This document shows, one piece after another, positions 38,722 through 48,630 of a DNA stretch of 64,000 bases. Numbering within the stretch: position 1 is the stretch's first letter; the number at the start of each line of letters is the position of its first letter. Both the position numbers and the translations under genes were made by a program. The notes under the pieces are model-generated. The model saw nothing but the letters and a program-made list of their open reading frames with translations. It had not been told where the DNA came from and did no database searches. This DNA comes from an uncultured Paraglaciecola sp. (lineage in GTDB: Bacteria; Pseudomonadota; Gammaproteobacteria; Enterobacterales; Alteromonadaceae): positions 1 to 64,000 of the forward strand of contig NZ_CAJXPA010000006.1 of NCBI RefSeq assembly GCF_913058035.1. The letters are read 5' to 3'.

Positions 38722-40548
38722 TTACCACCCACACTGACGGTCAGCATTTTGCTCATCTAACCAAACTTTCAGAGGTGCAAAATACGCCTCAATAGTGGAT
38801 GCATCCATATCTCGGCCACCCGTCATTGTTTGCAAAGCCTCTTGCCAAGGCTGACTCTTACCCATTTCAAGCATGTCATTTAAAGCTGTTCCAGCATCTT
38901 TACTGCCAACAATTGAACAGCGATGCAATGGCTCTTCACTGCCAGCAATATCGCACAATGCTTTATGAAATTGGAATTGTAAAATATGTGCTAAGAAATA
39001 GCGTGTGTAAGACACGTTGGCAGGCACATGATATTTAGCACCTGGGTCAAAAGCATCAGCATCTCTGCTTACAGGAGCAGATACGCCTTGGTATTTTTCA
39101 CGCAGTTCCCACCACAACTCGTTGTATTTATCTGGCGTGATGTCCCCTGCTAAGACCTGCCAGCGCCATTGATCAACCATTAAGCCAAAAGGAATAAACG
39201 CGATTTTATCAAGCGCTACTTTTAATAACATACCTATGTCGTTTGAAGTGTCAGGAATGTCATCGATTAATCCGAGGCCTTTTAAATACTTGGGAGTAAT
39301 CGACAAAGCAATAGTGTCACCAATTGCTTCGTGGAAACCGCTATTAGCAGAACCACGATAAAGAATGGGAAGGTCTTTATATGCACGTTGATAATAATTG
39401 TGACCTAACTCGTGGTGAATAACGTTAAATTCTTCACCGGTTATTTGAATACACATCTTAATACGCAGATCTTCTTTACTGTCTATGTTCCAAGCAGATG
39501 CATGACATTGCACATCACGTCCAGGTGGCTTTTGAAACATTGAACGTTCCCAGAACGTTTCGGGCAATTGTGCAAAACCCAAGGATGAGAAAAACGCTTC
39601 CGCTTCTTTGACCATTCTAATTTCATCGTAGCCTTGGTCAGCCATTGCTTTTGTGACATCAGGGACGTTCATTTCTTGTTCTGGTTTCACAATGTCGTAA
39701 ATGTTACCCCAGCTTTGCGCCCACATATTTCCTAAAAGATGTGCCGGAATAGGCTGGTCTAGCGGCACAGTCTCTTCACCATAATGCTCAGATAACTCGG
39801 CTCGTACATGGCATTGCAAGGCTTCATAAAAAGGCTTTACTTGGCCCCAAAGTCGGTCTAATTCTTTTGGGAATTCAGCGGCTGGCATGTCATATTTAGC
39901 ACGCCATAATTCAGAAGTATTTGCAAAACCTAGCTCTTTAGCACCTTCATTAGCAATCACCACTTGCTCCGCATAAATACCTTTCATGGGTTTTGAAATT
40001 TCGCGCCAACCTTGCCAATATTCTTGAAGTAATTCAGGATCACGGCTTGTGGCCATTTCAGCGCTCATTTGCACTAAAGACAAACAAATACCATCATCTC
40101 TACAGTACTCACCAGCCCCATAAATGCTGGTCATTTCAGAACCAATTGCTGCAAGTCGTTCAGCCTTTACAGGGTCTGCAGGTGGTGCTATTTCAAGTGC
40201 AGCTTTTAGGAGTTCTAATTGGCGTCTAGTATCCGCGTCAACTTCTACATCGTTAAATTTGGCTGCTGCAACGGCATACTGAGCGCTCAATACCGATGTT
40301 TGCTCTTTAAAATATGCGTTGACTTTGCCAGTATCGAAATTGATATGGGTTGCATAAGCCCATGAAGCGTGGGCTGCAGGCGTTTCTATCTTTTCCATTT
40401 CACTGGCATATTGTCCTAAAAATTCATTTGCGTCTGCAGCCGTTAAGGTCACAGCGCTGATAACTGTTTCAGGCTTGCTTGTGGGAGCGCAAGCAACGCA
40501 AGCAGCCAAAACGGCGACTGATATTAGGGTTTGTTGTATTATTCGCAT
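38722..40548 (-). CDS. M2-family (ACE-like) zinc dipeptidyl carboxypeptidase, lipoprotein
   Basis: A 608-residue metallopeptidase of the angiotensin-converting enzyme family, which removes C-terminal dipeptides. The zinc motif is HELGH at 379-383, with the third ligand Glu at about 407 in SGFHEAIGDTIALS. The N terminus is a lipoprotein signal with Cys at 17 or 20 (LAACVACAPTS), so it should be anchored in the periplasmic space or outer membrane. The family assignment is firm; the natural substrate is unknown. It is monocistronic. Confidence 0.92.
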   Translation of the reverse strand: MRIIQQTLISVAVLAACVACAPTSKPETVISAVTLTAADANEFLGQYASEMEKIETPAAHASWAYATHINFDTGKVNAYFKEQTSVLSAQYAVAAAKFNDVEVDADTRRQLELLKAALEIAPPADPVKAERLAAIGSEMTSIYGAGEYCRDDGICLSLVQMSAEMATSRDPELLQEYWQGWREISKPMKGIYAEQVVIANEGAKELGFANTSELWRAKYDMPAAEFPKELDRLWGQVKPFYEALQCHVRAELSEHYGEETVPLDQPIPAHLLGNMWAQSWGNIYDIVKPEQEMNVPDVTKAMADQGYDEIRMVKEAEAFFSSLGFAQLPETFWERSMFQKPPGRDVQCHASAWNIDSKEDLRIKMCIQITGEEFNVIHHELGHNYYQRAYKDLPILYRGSANSGFHEAIGDTIALSITPKYLKGLGLIDDIPDTSNDIGMLLKVALDKIAFIPFGLMVDQWRWQVLAGDITPDKYNELWWELREKYQGVSAPVSRDADAFDPGAKYHVPANVSYTRYFLAHILQFQFHKALCDIAGSEEPLHRCSIVGSKDAGTALNDMLEMGKSQPWQEALQTMTGGRDMDASTIEAYFAPLKVWLDEQNADRQCGW

Positions 40549-40860
40549 TATTTTCCCTGTCGTTTTTTATAGTAATTAGACATTAAAAAAAGCAGAAAGG
40601 ACAATCAATGAAACCTGACTTGGTAAGCGTCGCACTGATGATTTCTGTTACTAGTAAATTACAGTCATTGTTGAACAAAGACTGCAAATGGGTCAAGTCA
40701 TTTGATCATTAAAACTATTCAAAAAATGTTAAAGATCTTGATGTGTTTTGAATTTAAAAGAATGGCATTAAAGGGATCGTTGTCAATTTAAATAACAGTT
40801 TTCTCGCCAACTTGTGGGGTGTTAAGAGAGGTTGAAAATTGATATTGCTCAAATCAGATA
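40549..40860. other. Gene-free spacer upstream of the M2 peptidase
   Basis: Holds the promoter region of the leftward peptidase gene. No reading frame or repeat is supported. Confidence 0.4.
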
Positions 40861-41135
40861 TTAAGCAGTACACAACGTTAACCAGGCATCTGACGGGTTA
40901 ACGGAAACGCCGGGTGCATTGAGCTCGTTATAAAACACTTGCCCATGACTTGGTTTATCTAAACCGATCAGCGCTCTTAACTCAGCGCTCTTAACAATGA
41001 TGTCTTTCCAGCTTACGTCCGGCCTAACTTCATATTGAACGGGCCAGCGTTAAACCTGAGTGTAATGTCTTACAGATAACTGTGCTCTTCCACCATCAAG
41101 CTAACATCTTTTAATTCTAGCACCAACTGACACTG
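40861..41135 (-). pseudogene. N-terminal stump of a sugar-type ABC transporter ATPase
   Basis: Read leftwards: LVLELKDVSLMVEEHSYL, then a stop, DITLRFNAGPFNMKLGRT, another stop, AGKTSLLRAL, and in a second frame GLDKPSHGQVFYNELNAPG. This is the start of an ABC ATPase of the UgpC/MalK or glycerol (GlpS) type, with Walker A GRT(x)AGKTS. Removing one copy of a 14-bp tandem duplication (40968-40995) restores LLRALIGLDKPSHG in one frame. Nothing after about 90 residues remains: no Walker B or signature motif. Confidence 0.75.
40968..40995. repeat. 14-bp tandem duplication inside the ABC ATPase relic
   Basis: TCAGCGCTCTTAAC occurs at 40968-40981 and again immediately at 40982-40995. Since 14 is not a multiple of 3, the duplication shifts the reading frame of the relic at this point. 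Confidence 0.95.
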
Positions 41136-41217
41136 CGCCACTTTTATTTAGTAAACAAAAACATAACAGAATCAATATTGTAGCAAGTTGCTTTATATTG
41201 ATATGTATTCATAAACC

Positions 41218-42078
41218 TCAACACATTTCTATAAATGCATCGACAAAACGTTGCGGAGACTCAGCGTCCATATTGAAATATAGCGATGGCTCGATTAGCT
41301 CAATTTCTATGACCGCAAACTCACTTTTATGTCGTACTAAATCTATGCGTGCGTACAATACATCTGCGGGTAAAGCTGCTAAACAGTGTCTTGCAGTAGT
41401 CAACATCTCTTCGCATGGTTGAATTGATTTGAGTTGTCCTCCATGCTCTTCTTGTACTCTGAAGTCACCTAGTCCAGGCTGTTTTAAAATACTATGACTA
41501 TATTGCCCAGCAAAATAAAAAAGTGAGTATTCACCTTCTTCAATTATACCATTTAAAAAAGGCTGCAACATAAACTCACGTTCAGAAAAAACAGTTTTCA
41601 ATAGGTCTGATTGTTCTTCAAGAACTTCTGCTGTCATCCTGTATGTATGATCTGCGTTAGCACTAACTAAAGGTTTTAAGACTATTTCTGATGTATTAAA
41701 ATGACTAAAACCAAGTTGCAATTCAGCTAATGAAAAAGAGTCGAACCAGAGTGTAGGTACAATATTAATACCTTGATTTTGTAAATCTTTTAAGTAGCTT
41801 TTACTGATGTTCCACTCAACAATTTTTAAGCTGTTTTGTAATTTAGCGGATGAGGCCTCAATACGTTGCAAACACGCCATAAAATCTTCAACATCATCCT
41901 GATAATCCCAGGCCGTACGGATTACCACTACATCATAAACATTCCAATCAACATCAGTTTTTCGCCAAGATACCTCCTCAACTAACCAACCAGCCACTTT
42001 TAATGGTTCATATAACATTTGGTCGTGATGAAAGAAATCTTCGAGACTGTCCATAGATAAAAATGCACAATGTTTCAT
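41218..42078 (-). CDS. ATP-grasp domain protein
   Basis: A 286-residue protein of the RimK/glutathione-synthetase-like ATP-grasp superfamily. Seen: VIRTAWDYQDDVEDF and the hinge segment NISKSYLKDLQNQGINIVPT in the N-terminal half. IVLKPLVSANADHTYRM (nucleotide-binding Lys), EREFMLQPFLNGIIEEGEYS and the metal-binding end YARIDLVRHKSEFAVIEIEL follow. It should join a carboxylate to an amine, but substrates are unknown. The ATG at 42078 is chosen because GGGGAAG precedes it; an alternative start lies 21 codons upstream. Divergent from the RND pump genes. Confidence 0.85.
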   Translation of the reverse strand: MKHCAFLSMDSLEDFFHHDQMLYEPLKVAGWLVEEVSWRKTDVDWNVYDVVVIRTAWDYQDDVEDFMACLQRIEASSAKLQNSLKIVEWNISKSYLKDLQNQGINIVPTLWFDSFSLAELQLGFSHFNTSEIVLKPLVSANADHTYRMTAEVLEEQSDLLKTVFSEREFMLQPFLNGIIEEGEYSLFYFAGQYSHSILKQPGLGDFRVQEEHGGQLKSIQPCEEMLTTARHCLAALPADVLYARIDLVRHKSEFAVIEIELIEPSLYFNMDAESPQRFVDAFIEMC

Positions 42079-42278
42079 AAGTGTCTTCCCCATTATATTT
42101 TTGATGGACGTTATCATAATAAACCCAACCGTTTTTTTCACTATAGATCGTAAATTTTATATAACAATAAGCTAACAATAACTATTCAGAGATCATATAT
42201 TTTTACAAATGAGCTTATGTATCTTGCTTCGTGTAAGTTAGTATGAGCCTATCAGATTTGGTAATAGAGAAAAGCAGT

Positions 42279-43427
42279 ATGAAAAATAAGTGGCTTAAAG
42301 GAATATTACCCTTAGTAATACTGGTGATTGGTTTTGCCGCAATGGCGACTATAGAGGCCTCTGGCGAAAAAGATGAAGATAATGAGCCAGTAGATATTCG
42401 CCCCACGGTAAAAATAGAAACCGCTATAGCTGAAGATTATCAAGTTAGAATAACCAGCTACGGAGAAGTGCGCCCATTAGAAAGTACAATGGTGTCGGCA
42501 CAAGTATCAGGCGAGGTGCTTACTTGGCACCCTAATTTTGTGCCTGGTGGTTTAGTTTTTCGTGGTGATACCCTATTTACTATCGAGTTGGACACGTATG
42601 AGGCGGCATTGTTACAAGCCGAGGCTGACCTTAGCTTAGCCAGAGCAAACTTAATTGAAGAACAAGCCAAAGCTGAAGTAGCTGAACGAGAAGCAAAAGG
42701 CAGCAAAGTATCTGACCTGTATTTACGTAAGCCGCAAATGCTTAGTGCTCAAGCGTCTATAAAATCAGCACAAGCAAGATTTAAAATAGCTCAACGGGAC
42801 TTAGATAATTGTGCCATTAAAGCTCCTTATGATGCCTTAGTCGTTAGCCGTGATCTTGGGGTTGGGCAATACGTTAATCAAGGTTCTCAAGTAGGGGAGC
42901 TTTATAATATCGAATCTGCAGAAGTATCGATTCCTATTGCAGGTTTTGATAAAGAGTTTTTACCCAGTGACATTACTCAACACAAAGCGACTATTAGTAC
43001 TAAGGGTTACAATGCTATTACTCGTGAAGGAAAAGTTGCACGTGATTTAGGTATTATCGATCAAAGCACACGCATGAGTCAGCTGGTAGTGAGAATCGAA
43101 GATCCTTACGGCTTAAAATCGTCTGTACCACCATTAAAATTTGGACATTATGTAGAGGTTAGTTTTGCTGGAAAAACGCTAAATCAAGTTTATCGTTTAC
43201 CTCAAGAATTGGTGACTAACCGTATTATATGGTTGTTAGACGAAGAACAACAAATGCAGCCTCAACGGGTTGAAGTTTTGCGTGAAGAAGGTACCTATTT
43301 TCTGATTAGTGAGGGTCTGCAAGACCAAGACATACTAGTTACCACCTTACCTGAATACCCTCAGAAAGGTATGAAAGTCAAAATTGCCGAGCCAAAAGAA
43401 GACTTAGTCGTTCAGAAATTATTATAA
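42279..43427 (+). CDS. RND efflux periplasmic adaptor (membrane fusion protein)
   Basis: A 382-residue HlyD/AcrA-like adaptor. It has an N-terminal membrane segment (about 5-25), a barrel-sandwich start (VSAQVSGEVLTWHPNFVPGG), an Ala/Glu-rich helical hairpin (about 100-170), then APYDALVVSRDLGVGQYVNQG. The beta-barrel and membrane-proximal domains follow. It starts the pump operon, 10 bp before the permease. ATG at 42279 is chosen; an ATG 12 codons earlier (42243) is possible. No outer-membrane channel gene is adjacent, so a shared TolC is likely. Confidence 0.9.
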   Translation: MKNKWLKGILPLVILVIGFAAMATIEASGEKDEDNEPVDIRPTVKIETAIAEDYQVRITSYGEVRPLESTMVSAQVSGEVLTWHPNFVPGGLVFRGDTLFTIELDTYEAALLQAEADLSLARANLIEEQAKAEVAEREAKGSKVSDLYLRKPQMLSAQASIKSAQARFKIAQRDLDNCAIKAPYDALVVSRDLGVGQYVNQGSQVGELYNIESAEVSIPIAGFDKEFLPSDITQHKATISTKGYNAITREGKVARDLGIIDQSTRMSQLVVRIEDPYGLKSSVPPLKFGHYVEVSFAGKTLNQVYRLPQELVTNRIIWLLDEEQQMQPQRVEVLREEGTYFLISEGLQDQDILVTTLPEYPQKGMKVKIAEPKEDLVVQKLL

Positions 43428-43437
43428 GGGCAACACC

Positions 43438-46400
43438 ATGTCTACTGAAAATACAGGCAATTTACCTACCGAACCACACACTCCTGAACCAAAACAAACA
43501 GGCCTGATTGCATTTTTTGCGAATAACTCTGTTGCCGCCAACTTAATGATGATGTTCATTATTATTATGGGAATTTTTAGTTATTTCACTATTCAGCGGC
43601 AAATGTTCCCTAATTTTGAAATTAATTATATCAATATTAGCGCCGTCTATCGGGGTGCTTCACCTCAAGAGATTGAACAAAGCATTTTAATTAAAATGGA
43701 AGAAGTGCTCAAAGATATTACTGAAATAAAACAAAGCACATCTCGTGCTCGTCGCGGTAGTGGCTCAATTTCTTTGGAAATAGATGCAGACGAAGAGTTG
43801 TCTGAAGTGTTAGATAAGGTGAAAGCTAGGATAGATAGTATTGCTACTTTTCCTGCTGAAATGGAGCCGCCCAACATATCCCAAATTGAATTCCGCCAAG
43901 ACGTAATCGAAATGGCACTTGTGGGTGATCTGCCCATACGTGATTTAAAACCCATTGCCAAACAAGTCGAAGATGAGCTGATGGCATTACAAAACGTATC
44001 ATTGGTTCAATTAGAGGCTCCCGAAGATGAAATAGCCATAGAAATTAAACCAGAAACATTACGTAAATATAATTTGTCTATTGCTGATGTTACCCAAGCA
44101 ATTAGACGCTTTTCTACCGATATATCCGCCGGACAGTTGCGCACTGATTCAGGTGTGGTAGCAATAAGAGTAGAGAATCAACTTTACACGGGTGATGAAT
44201 TCAGAAAAATACCAGTCAAAATTGGCGACAACGGTGCCAAAGTATTACTTGAAGATGTAGCACAAATTAAAGATGGGTTCATTGAAGGTGAACGATATTT
44301 CAAATACTCTGGCGTAAATGCGATGTCTTTCAATGTTAAGGCCACTAAGGACCAGAGCTCTGTGCCTATAGCTGAATCAGTACAAGCCTACGTAGAAGCG
44401 CGCAACAAAACATTACCTCAAGGATTAGAACTAAAAATCTTAGTGGACATGACCTTTTATTTGAATGCACGTCTTGACATGATGCTCAAAAATTTATTTC
44501 AAGGCGCGCTTTTAGTGGCCTTAATGTTGACAATATTTTTGCGTTTTAGATTAGCATTTTGGGTAATGTTAGGCCTACCTGTTTGTTTCTTGGGTGCCAT
44601 AATGATGATGCCAGTTTTTGGTGTGACTATTAATGTTCTATCTTTGTTCGCCTTTATTATGGTGTTGGGAATAGTGGTGGACGACGCGATTGTGATAGGT
44701 GAAGCCGCATACACTGAGATTGAAGAAAAGGGAGGCGGTGTAGAAAGTGTTGTTCGAGGCGCAAAAAAAGTCGCCAAACCTGCTACCTTTGGGGTGTTAA
44801 CTACCATAGCTGTATTTGCACCCTCATTGTTTTCAAGTGGCCCAGAGGCTGCGTTTTTCACAAACATTTCAATGGTGGTGATTTTATGTTTAGTATTTAG
44901 TTTAATTGAGTCTAAATTGATCCTACCAGCACATTTGGCCAATATGAAATTTACGCCAATCAAACCAGATAGTTGGCGAGCACGATTTAACAAACGATTC
45001 TTTAATTTTGTAAACGGTCCGTACAAAAACTTTATCACACGTTGCATTGAATGGCGCTGGTTCGTATTTGCAACCTTCATCGCCATTTTGGTGATGAGTT
45101 GGGGCCTGATACAAGGTGATTACGTTAGAACGGTTATGTCGCCCAAAGTCGCCCATGATTTTCCGGGCATTAATATTCAAATGAATGAAAATGTTTCAGA
45201 CCAAACAACAATTGATACGCTCAAAACAATAGAATCGATGGTCTTTGAGGTAGATAAGAAAATTGTGGAAGAATACGGCAGCACAATGATGAAAGATATC
45301 ATGGTGTTTAATCAAGGTCGGACAGCTGGCAGGATTTTAGTACCTTTAGTGGATGAAGATGAACGTCATTTTGACGCTTTTGAATTAACCAGAAGATGGC
45401 GTGATGCGATGCCAATCATCCCGGGTATGAAGTCTATTACTATTCAAGATAATCTTGTTGGTGGCCCTAGCAGTGATGGTGAATTTGGCTTTATGTTGTT
45501 TGGTGCAGATATTGATTTACTGAATGCCGCAGGTCGTGAATTCATCTCCATGTTGCAACAACAAGAGGGATTATTTGACATCAGCTCAAGTATAGATCCA
45601 GCCAGTAAAGAGATCCAAATTGATTTATTACCTGTTGCTTACGATTTGGGTTTAGACTTAGCTAATATCGCCAACCAAGTGGGTGCCAGCTTTTTTGGTG
45701 GTGAAGCACAAAGAGTGATTCGTGACGGAGAAGAAGTTCGAGTTATGGTGCGTTATCCTAAACTCACTCGTGAACGCTTTTCTGAACTTAAATATGCGAT
45801 GATTACCACCCCATCGGGGCAAAAAGTGATGTTAGGTGATGTAGTCACTCTCACAGAAACACCCGGAATTAACTTTATACGCCGAGAACAGGGTTATAGA
45901 AGTGTCTATGTATATGGGTCCATTGACGAAGAAGTCGTAGAGCCAAATACTGTAATTGAACAAGTTGAAGAAAAGTTGTTGCCACAACTAAAATCTAACT
46001 TCCCTGGGGTAAAGTCTGAGTTGGGTGGTTCCATTGAAGAGCAGCAGGCTCAAGAAAGCGAACAGTACACATTCTTTATTATAGGCATGTTAATGATATT
46101 TATATTACTGGCCATACCGTTAAAAAGTTACGGTCAACCATTGATTATTATGTCAGTTATACCATTCAGCTTGACCGGTGCAATATGGGGACATTTTATC
46201 TTTGGCCTAGACCTAAGCATGTTGTCAGTATTTGGATTAATTGCAGCGGCAGGAGTAGTGATTAACGATAGCTTGGTAATGACGGATTTTGTTAATCAAA
46301 GACGAAAACAGGGATATGCTTTATTAACTGCGGTAACAGAAGCTGGTTGTGCTCGTTTTAGAGCGATCACTTTGACTTCAATTACTACCTTTGTGGGTGT

Positions 46401-46632
46401 TTTGCCTATCATGTTTGAAACCAGTACTCAGGCAAAAATTGTTATACCTATGGCGGTAGGACTTGGCTTTGCAGTGCTCTACGCCACACTAGTAACCTTA
46501 ATATTGGTACCTTGTTTATATATGATCTTAGAAGATCTTAAAGCAGGGTTTATATGGTTATTCCGCATGGCATCGCGTCTAGTTAATCGTATAAAAAGCT
46601 CTAAGGAAAACGCCACACCATCAGAGGTTTAG
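43438..46632 (+). CDS. RND efflux pump permease
   Basis: A 1064-residue inner-membrane RND transporter of the AcrB-like superfamily with the usual duplicated layout: TM1 (about 33-50), a large periplasmic loop, TM2-6 with GIVVDDAIVIGEA (the TM4 Asp pair used for proton relay), then a second periplasmic loop and TM7-12. NFEINYINISAVYRGASPQEIEQ and FSTDISAGQLRTDSG resemble the branch often found in marine gammaproteobacteria. Substrate unknown. A terminator-like hairpin follows directly. Confidence 0.92.
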   Translation: MSTENTGNLPTEPHTPEPKQTGLIAFFANNSVAANLMMMFIIIMGIFSYFTIQRQMFPNFEINYINISAVYRGASPQEIEQSILIKMEEVLKDITEIKQSTSRARRGSGSISLEIDADEELSEVLDKVKARIDSIATFPAEMEPPNISQIEFRQDVIEMALVGDLPIRDLKPIAKQVEDELMALQNVSLVQLEAPEDEIAIEIKPETLRKYNLSIADVTQAIRRFSTDISAGQLRTDSGVVAIRVENQLYTGDEFRKIPVKIGDNGAKVLLEDVAQIKDGFIEGERYFKYSGVNAMSFNVKATKDQSSVPIAESVQAYVEARNKTLPQGLELKILVDMTFYLNARLDMMLKNLFQGALLVALMLTIFLRFRLAFWVMLGLPVCFLGAIMMMPVFGVTINVLSLFAFIMVLGIVVDDAIVIGEAAYTEIEEKGGGVESVVRGAKKVAKPATFGVLTTIAVFAPSLFSSGPEAAFFTNISMVVILCLVFSLIESKLILPAHLANMKFTPIKPDSWRARFNKRFFNFVNGPYKNFITRCIEWRWFVFATFIAILVMSWGLIQGDYVRTVMSPKVAHDFPGINIQMNENVSDQTTIDTLKTIESMVFEVDKKIVEEYGSTMMKDIMVFNQGRTAGRILVPLVDEDERHFDAFELTRRWRDAMPIIPGMKSITIQDNLVGGPSSDGEFGFMLFGADIDLLNAAGREFISMLQQQEGLFDISSSIDPASKEIQIDLLPVAYDLGLDLANIANQVGASFFGGEAQRVIRDGEEVRVMVRYPKLTRERFSELKYAMITTPSGQKVMLGDVVTLTETPGINFIRREQGYRSVYVYGSIDEEVVEPNTVIEQVEEKLLPQLKSNFPGVKSELGGSIEEQQAQESEQYTFFIIGMLMIFILLAIPLKSYGQPLIIMSVIPFSLTGAIWGHFIFGLDLSMLSVFGLIAAAGVVINDSLVMTDFVNQRRKQGYALLTAVTEAGCARFRAITLTSITTFVGVLPIMFETSTQAKIVIPMAVGLGFAVLYATLVTLILVPCLYMILEDLKAGFIWLFRMASRLVNRIKSSKENATPSEV

Positions 46633-46642
46633 TTGCTCACAT

Positions 46643-46677
46643 AAGACAAAAAACATCATATAGATGTTTTTTGTCTT
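46643..46677. terminator. Long AT-rich hairpin after the RND permease
   Basis: A 15-bp perfect stem AAGACAAAAAACATC/GATGTTTTTTGTCTT (46643-46657 with 46663-46677), loop of 5. The T-run is within the 3' arm. It begins 10 bp after the permease stop and probably ends or attenuates that transcript before the DUF2157 gene. Confidence 0.75.
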
Positions 46678-46711
46678 AAATCCTGACTATTCAAGCGAGA
46701 TTAAAGAGTAT

Positions 46712-47791
46712 ATGGATATAACTGTAATATCACAAAGCGAAGCGCAAAAACGCGTTGAACAAATTCACGCATTTACACGCGAACTAGCGCAACTAAAACA
46801 ACAAGATGTTGTCTCATTAACCCCTCAACAATCAGCCAAGATCGCTACTTATCATTTGCAGCTCACATCAGACTTATCCAATACTTTTGATATTGATACC
46901 AATGTGCAATCCCAACAGTTATCGTTAGGTATGAAAATTGCCTCACTGGCTGGTGCCTTGGCAATGGCGAGTAGTTTATTCTTTCTTTTTTATCAATTTT
47001 GGGGACATCTAACAACTATCACTCAAGCCAGTGTTTTAGTGATTTCGCCACTCTTACTTTTTATTCTGACCTTAACGCTGGCAGATAAAGAAAAACATGC
47101 ATACTTTTCAAAAATGTCCGCACTAGTATGTTTCGCTAGTTTTGTGCTTAATATTTCTATGCTCGGGCAAATTTTTAATATCACACCTTCTCCCAATGCC
47201 TTTGTCACATTTTCTGCTTTTGCATTTCTTCTGGCTTATACCTGTAATACAAGATTAATGTTGATATTCGCCATAGGCTGCGCATGCAGTTTTATAGCTA
47301 TGCGACTAGGAACTTGGAGTGGCATATACTGGCTAAACTTTGGTGAGAGGCCAGAAAACTTTTTTATACCCGGTATTTTACTGTTTGTTATTGGGTACTT
47401 TGGTAGGCATAAACAATTTAACGACTTTAGCAGCACATACAGAATAACGGCACTAATGATTATATTTTCACCCATATTAGTACTCGCGAACTGGGCTCAA
47501 ATCAGTTACCTCACATTTCCAAATGAGATAATTGAAGGGGCATATCAAACACTAGGCTTTACTCTGTCTGCAGCACTTATCTGGTTGGGAATTAAACAAC
47601 AAAAGAGTGACGTAACCAATACTGCTAACGTTTTTTTATTATTGTTCATCTACACTAAATTCTTTGATTGGTGGTGGGATTTGGTGCCCAAATATGTATT
47701 TTTCTTTTTAGTAGGATTATCTGCTTTACTCGCACTTTTGGTGTTTAAACGTATTCGCAACATCTATTTATCTGTGGAGACACATATATGA
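46712..47791 (+). CDS. DUF2157-like polytopic membrane protein
   Basis: A 359-residue protein with a soluble N-terminal region (about 1-70) and about ten hydrophobic helices. It resembles the DUF2157 family from layout and partner gene; function unknown. The ATG at 46712 is preferred: a start at 46664 would lie inside the terminator hairpin. It overlaps the next gene by 4 bp (ATGA), so the two membrane proteins are probably made together. Confidence 0.65.
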   Translation: MDITVISQSEAQKRVEQIHAFTRELAQLKQQDVVSLTPQQSAKIATYHLQLTSDLSNTFDIDTNVQSQQLSLGMKIASLAGALAMASSLFFLFYQFWGHLTTITQASVLVISPLLLFILTLTLADKEKHAYFSKMSALVCFASFVLNISMLGQIFNITPSPNAFVTFSAFAFLLAYTCNTRLMLIFAIGCACSFIAMRLGTWSGIYWLNFGERPENFFIPGILLFVIGYFGRHKQFNDFSSTYRITALMIIFSPILVLANWAQISYLTFPNEIIEGAYQTLGFTLSAALIWLGIKQQKSDVTNTANVFLLLFIYTKFFDWWWDLVPKYVFFFLVGLSALLALLVFKRIRNIYLSVETHI

Positions 47792-48594
47792 AACGCTATC
47801 TCACACTAGGTTTATTGATCCTCATTTTAACTAACATCATGTTATTTGTAGGCGTTTGGATTAACCGCACAGGTCTAGCAACATCTGAATTGGTCTTAAC
47901 GGAACGAGAGCTCAGTCTTCCTTACCTGAATGTTTCTCAGCAAGAAGACTCAGGATTAGCATTGCAGATAAAATGGCGAATCCCAATCCAAGGAACTGAT
48001 CCAAGCCATCGCTATAATTATCAACGTTATATTGATATTACTGAGACTGAGCTGGTATCCCTTGGTTTTGAGCCTAAACGATCAATTCAAAGATCGAATG
48101 TATTAAAGAAAGAATTGTATTGGGCACTAGAGTTTGATGGCGAGTTATATCAAAAACAATTGAGTATTATTGAAGATCATTATCAGATTTTTTTAGCAAC
48201 TTTTACTAAAGATTCAGATAAAGAACAACATCGCCTAAAAATACGGCTAGAAGAAAGACTTGATGAAGAAAAGATACAATCCAGCCGTTTATTTCTCTTA
48301 GAAACAGCACAAAATTCAGAAGAATTGATAGAAAAATATATTAATCAAAAAAATATTTTGATTGTAAAAGGCCAAGCAAGACCTACTTATGACCAAAAAA
48401 CCAATGCTTTTAGATTACATCTACATACTTTGTCGAACCCAGACATAATGCTTACGCGGGAGCAAATGTTGCTGCTTAAAGAGCTGAAACCAGTGGACAC
48501 TAACGTTGTTAACAAACCTCGTTATACAGTCGATGTAAAATGGGGAAGTCGATTTGAACCTTGGGTGACCAGCTTAAAAAACTTAGCTGACTAA
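47788..48594 (+). CDS. DUF4824-like membrane-anchored protein
   Basis: A 268-residue protein with an N-terminal membrane anchor (about 5-26) and a soluble remainder outside the membrane. I believe it belongs to DUF4824, proteins found next to DUF2157 membrane genes; this is recalled, not computed. Seen: YLNVSQQEDSGLALQIKWRI, then a Tyr/Arg-rich stretch and FRLHLHTLSNPDIMLTREQ. It is translationally coupled to the upstream gene. Function unknown. Confidence 0.6.
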   Translation: MKRYLTLGLLILILTNIMLFVGVWINRTGLATSELVLTERELSLPYLNVSQQEDSGLALQIKWRIPIQGTDPSHRYNYQRYIDITETELVSLGFEPKRSIQRSNVLKKELYWALEFDGELYQKQLSIIEDHYQIFLATFTKDSDKEQHRLKIRLEERLDEEKIQSSRLFLLETAQNSEELIEKYINQKNILIVKGQARPTYDQKTNAFRLHLHTLSNPDIMLTREQMLLLKELKPVDTNVVNKPRYTVDVKWGSRFEPWVTSLKNLAD

Positions 48595-48630
48595 CACACC
48601 TGAGCTAATCTATTTTTTTCGAGAGAATAT

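Noticed and set aside
44499-45086. 195-codon minus-strand frame inside the RND permease gene
   Set aside because: It is the shadow of a highly hydrophobic coding sequence; the sense strand is a complete, motif-rich RND permease.
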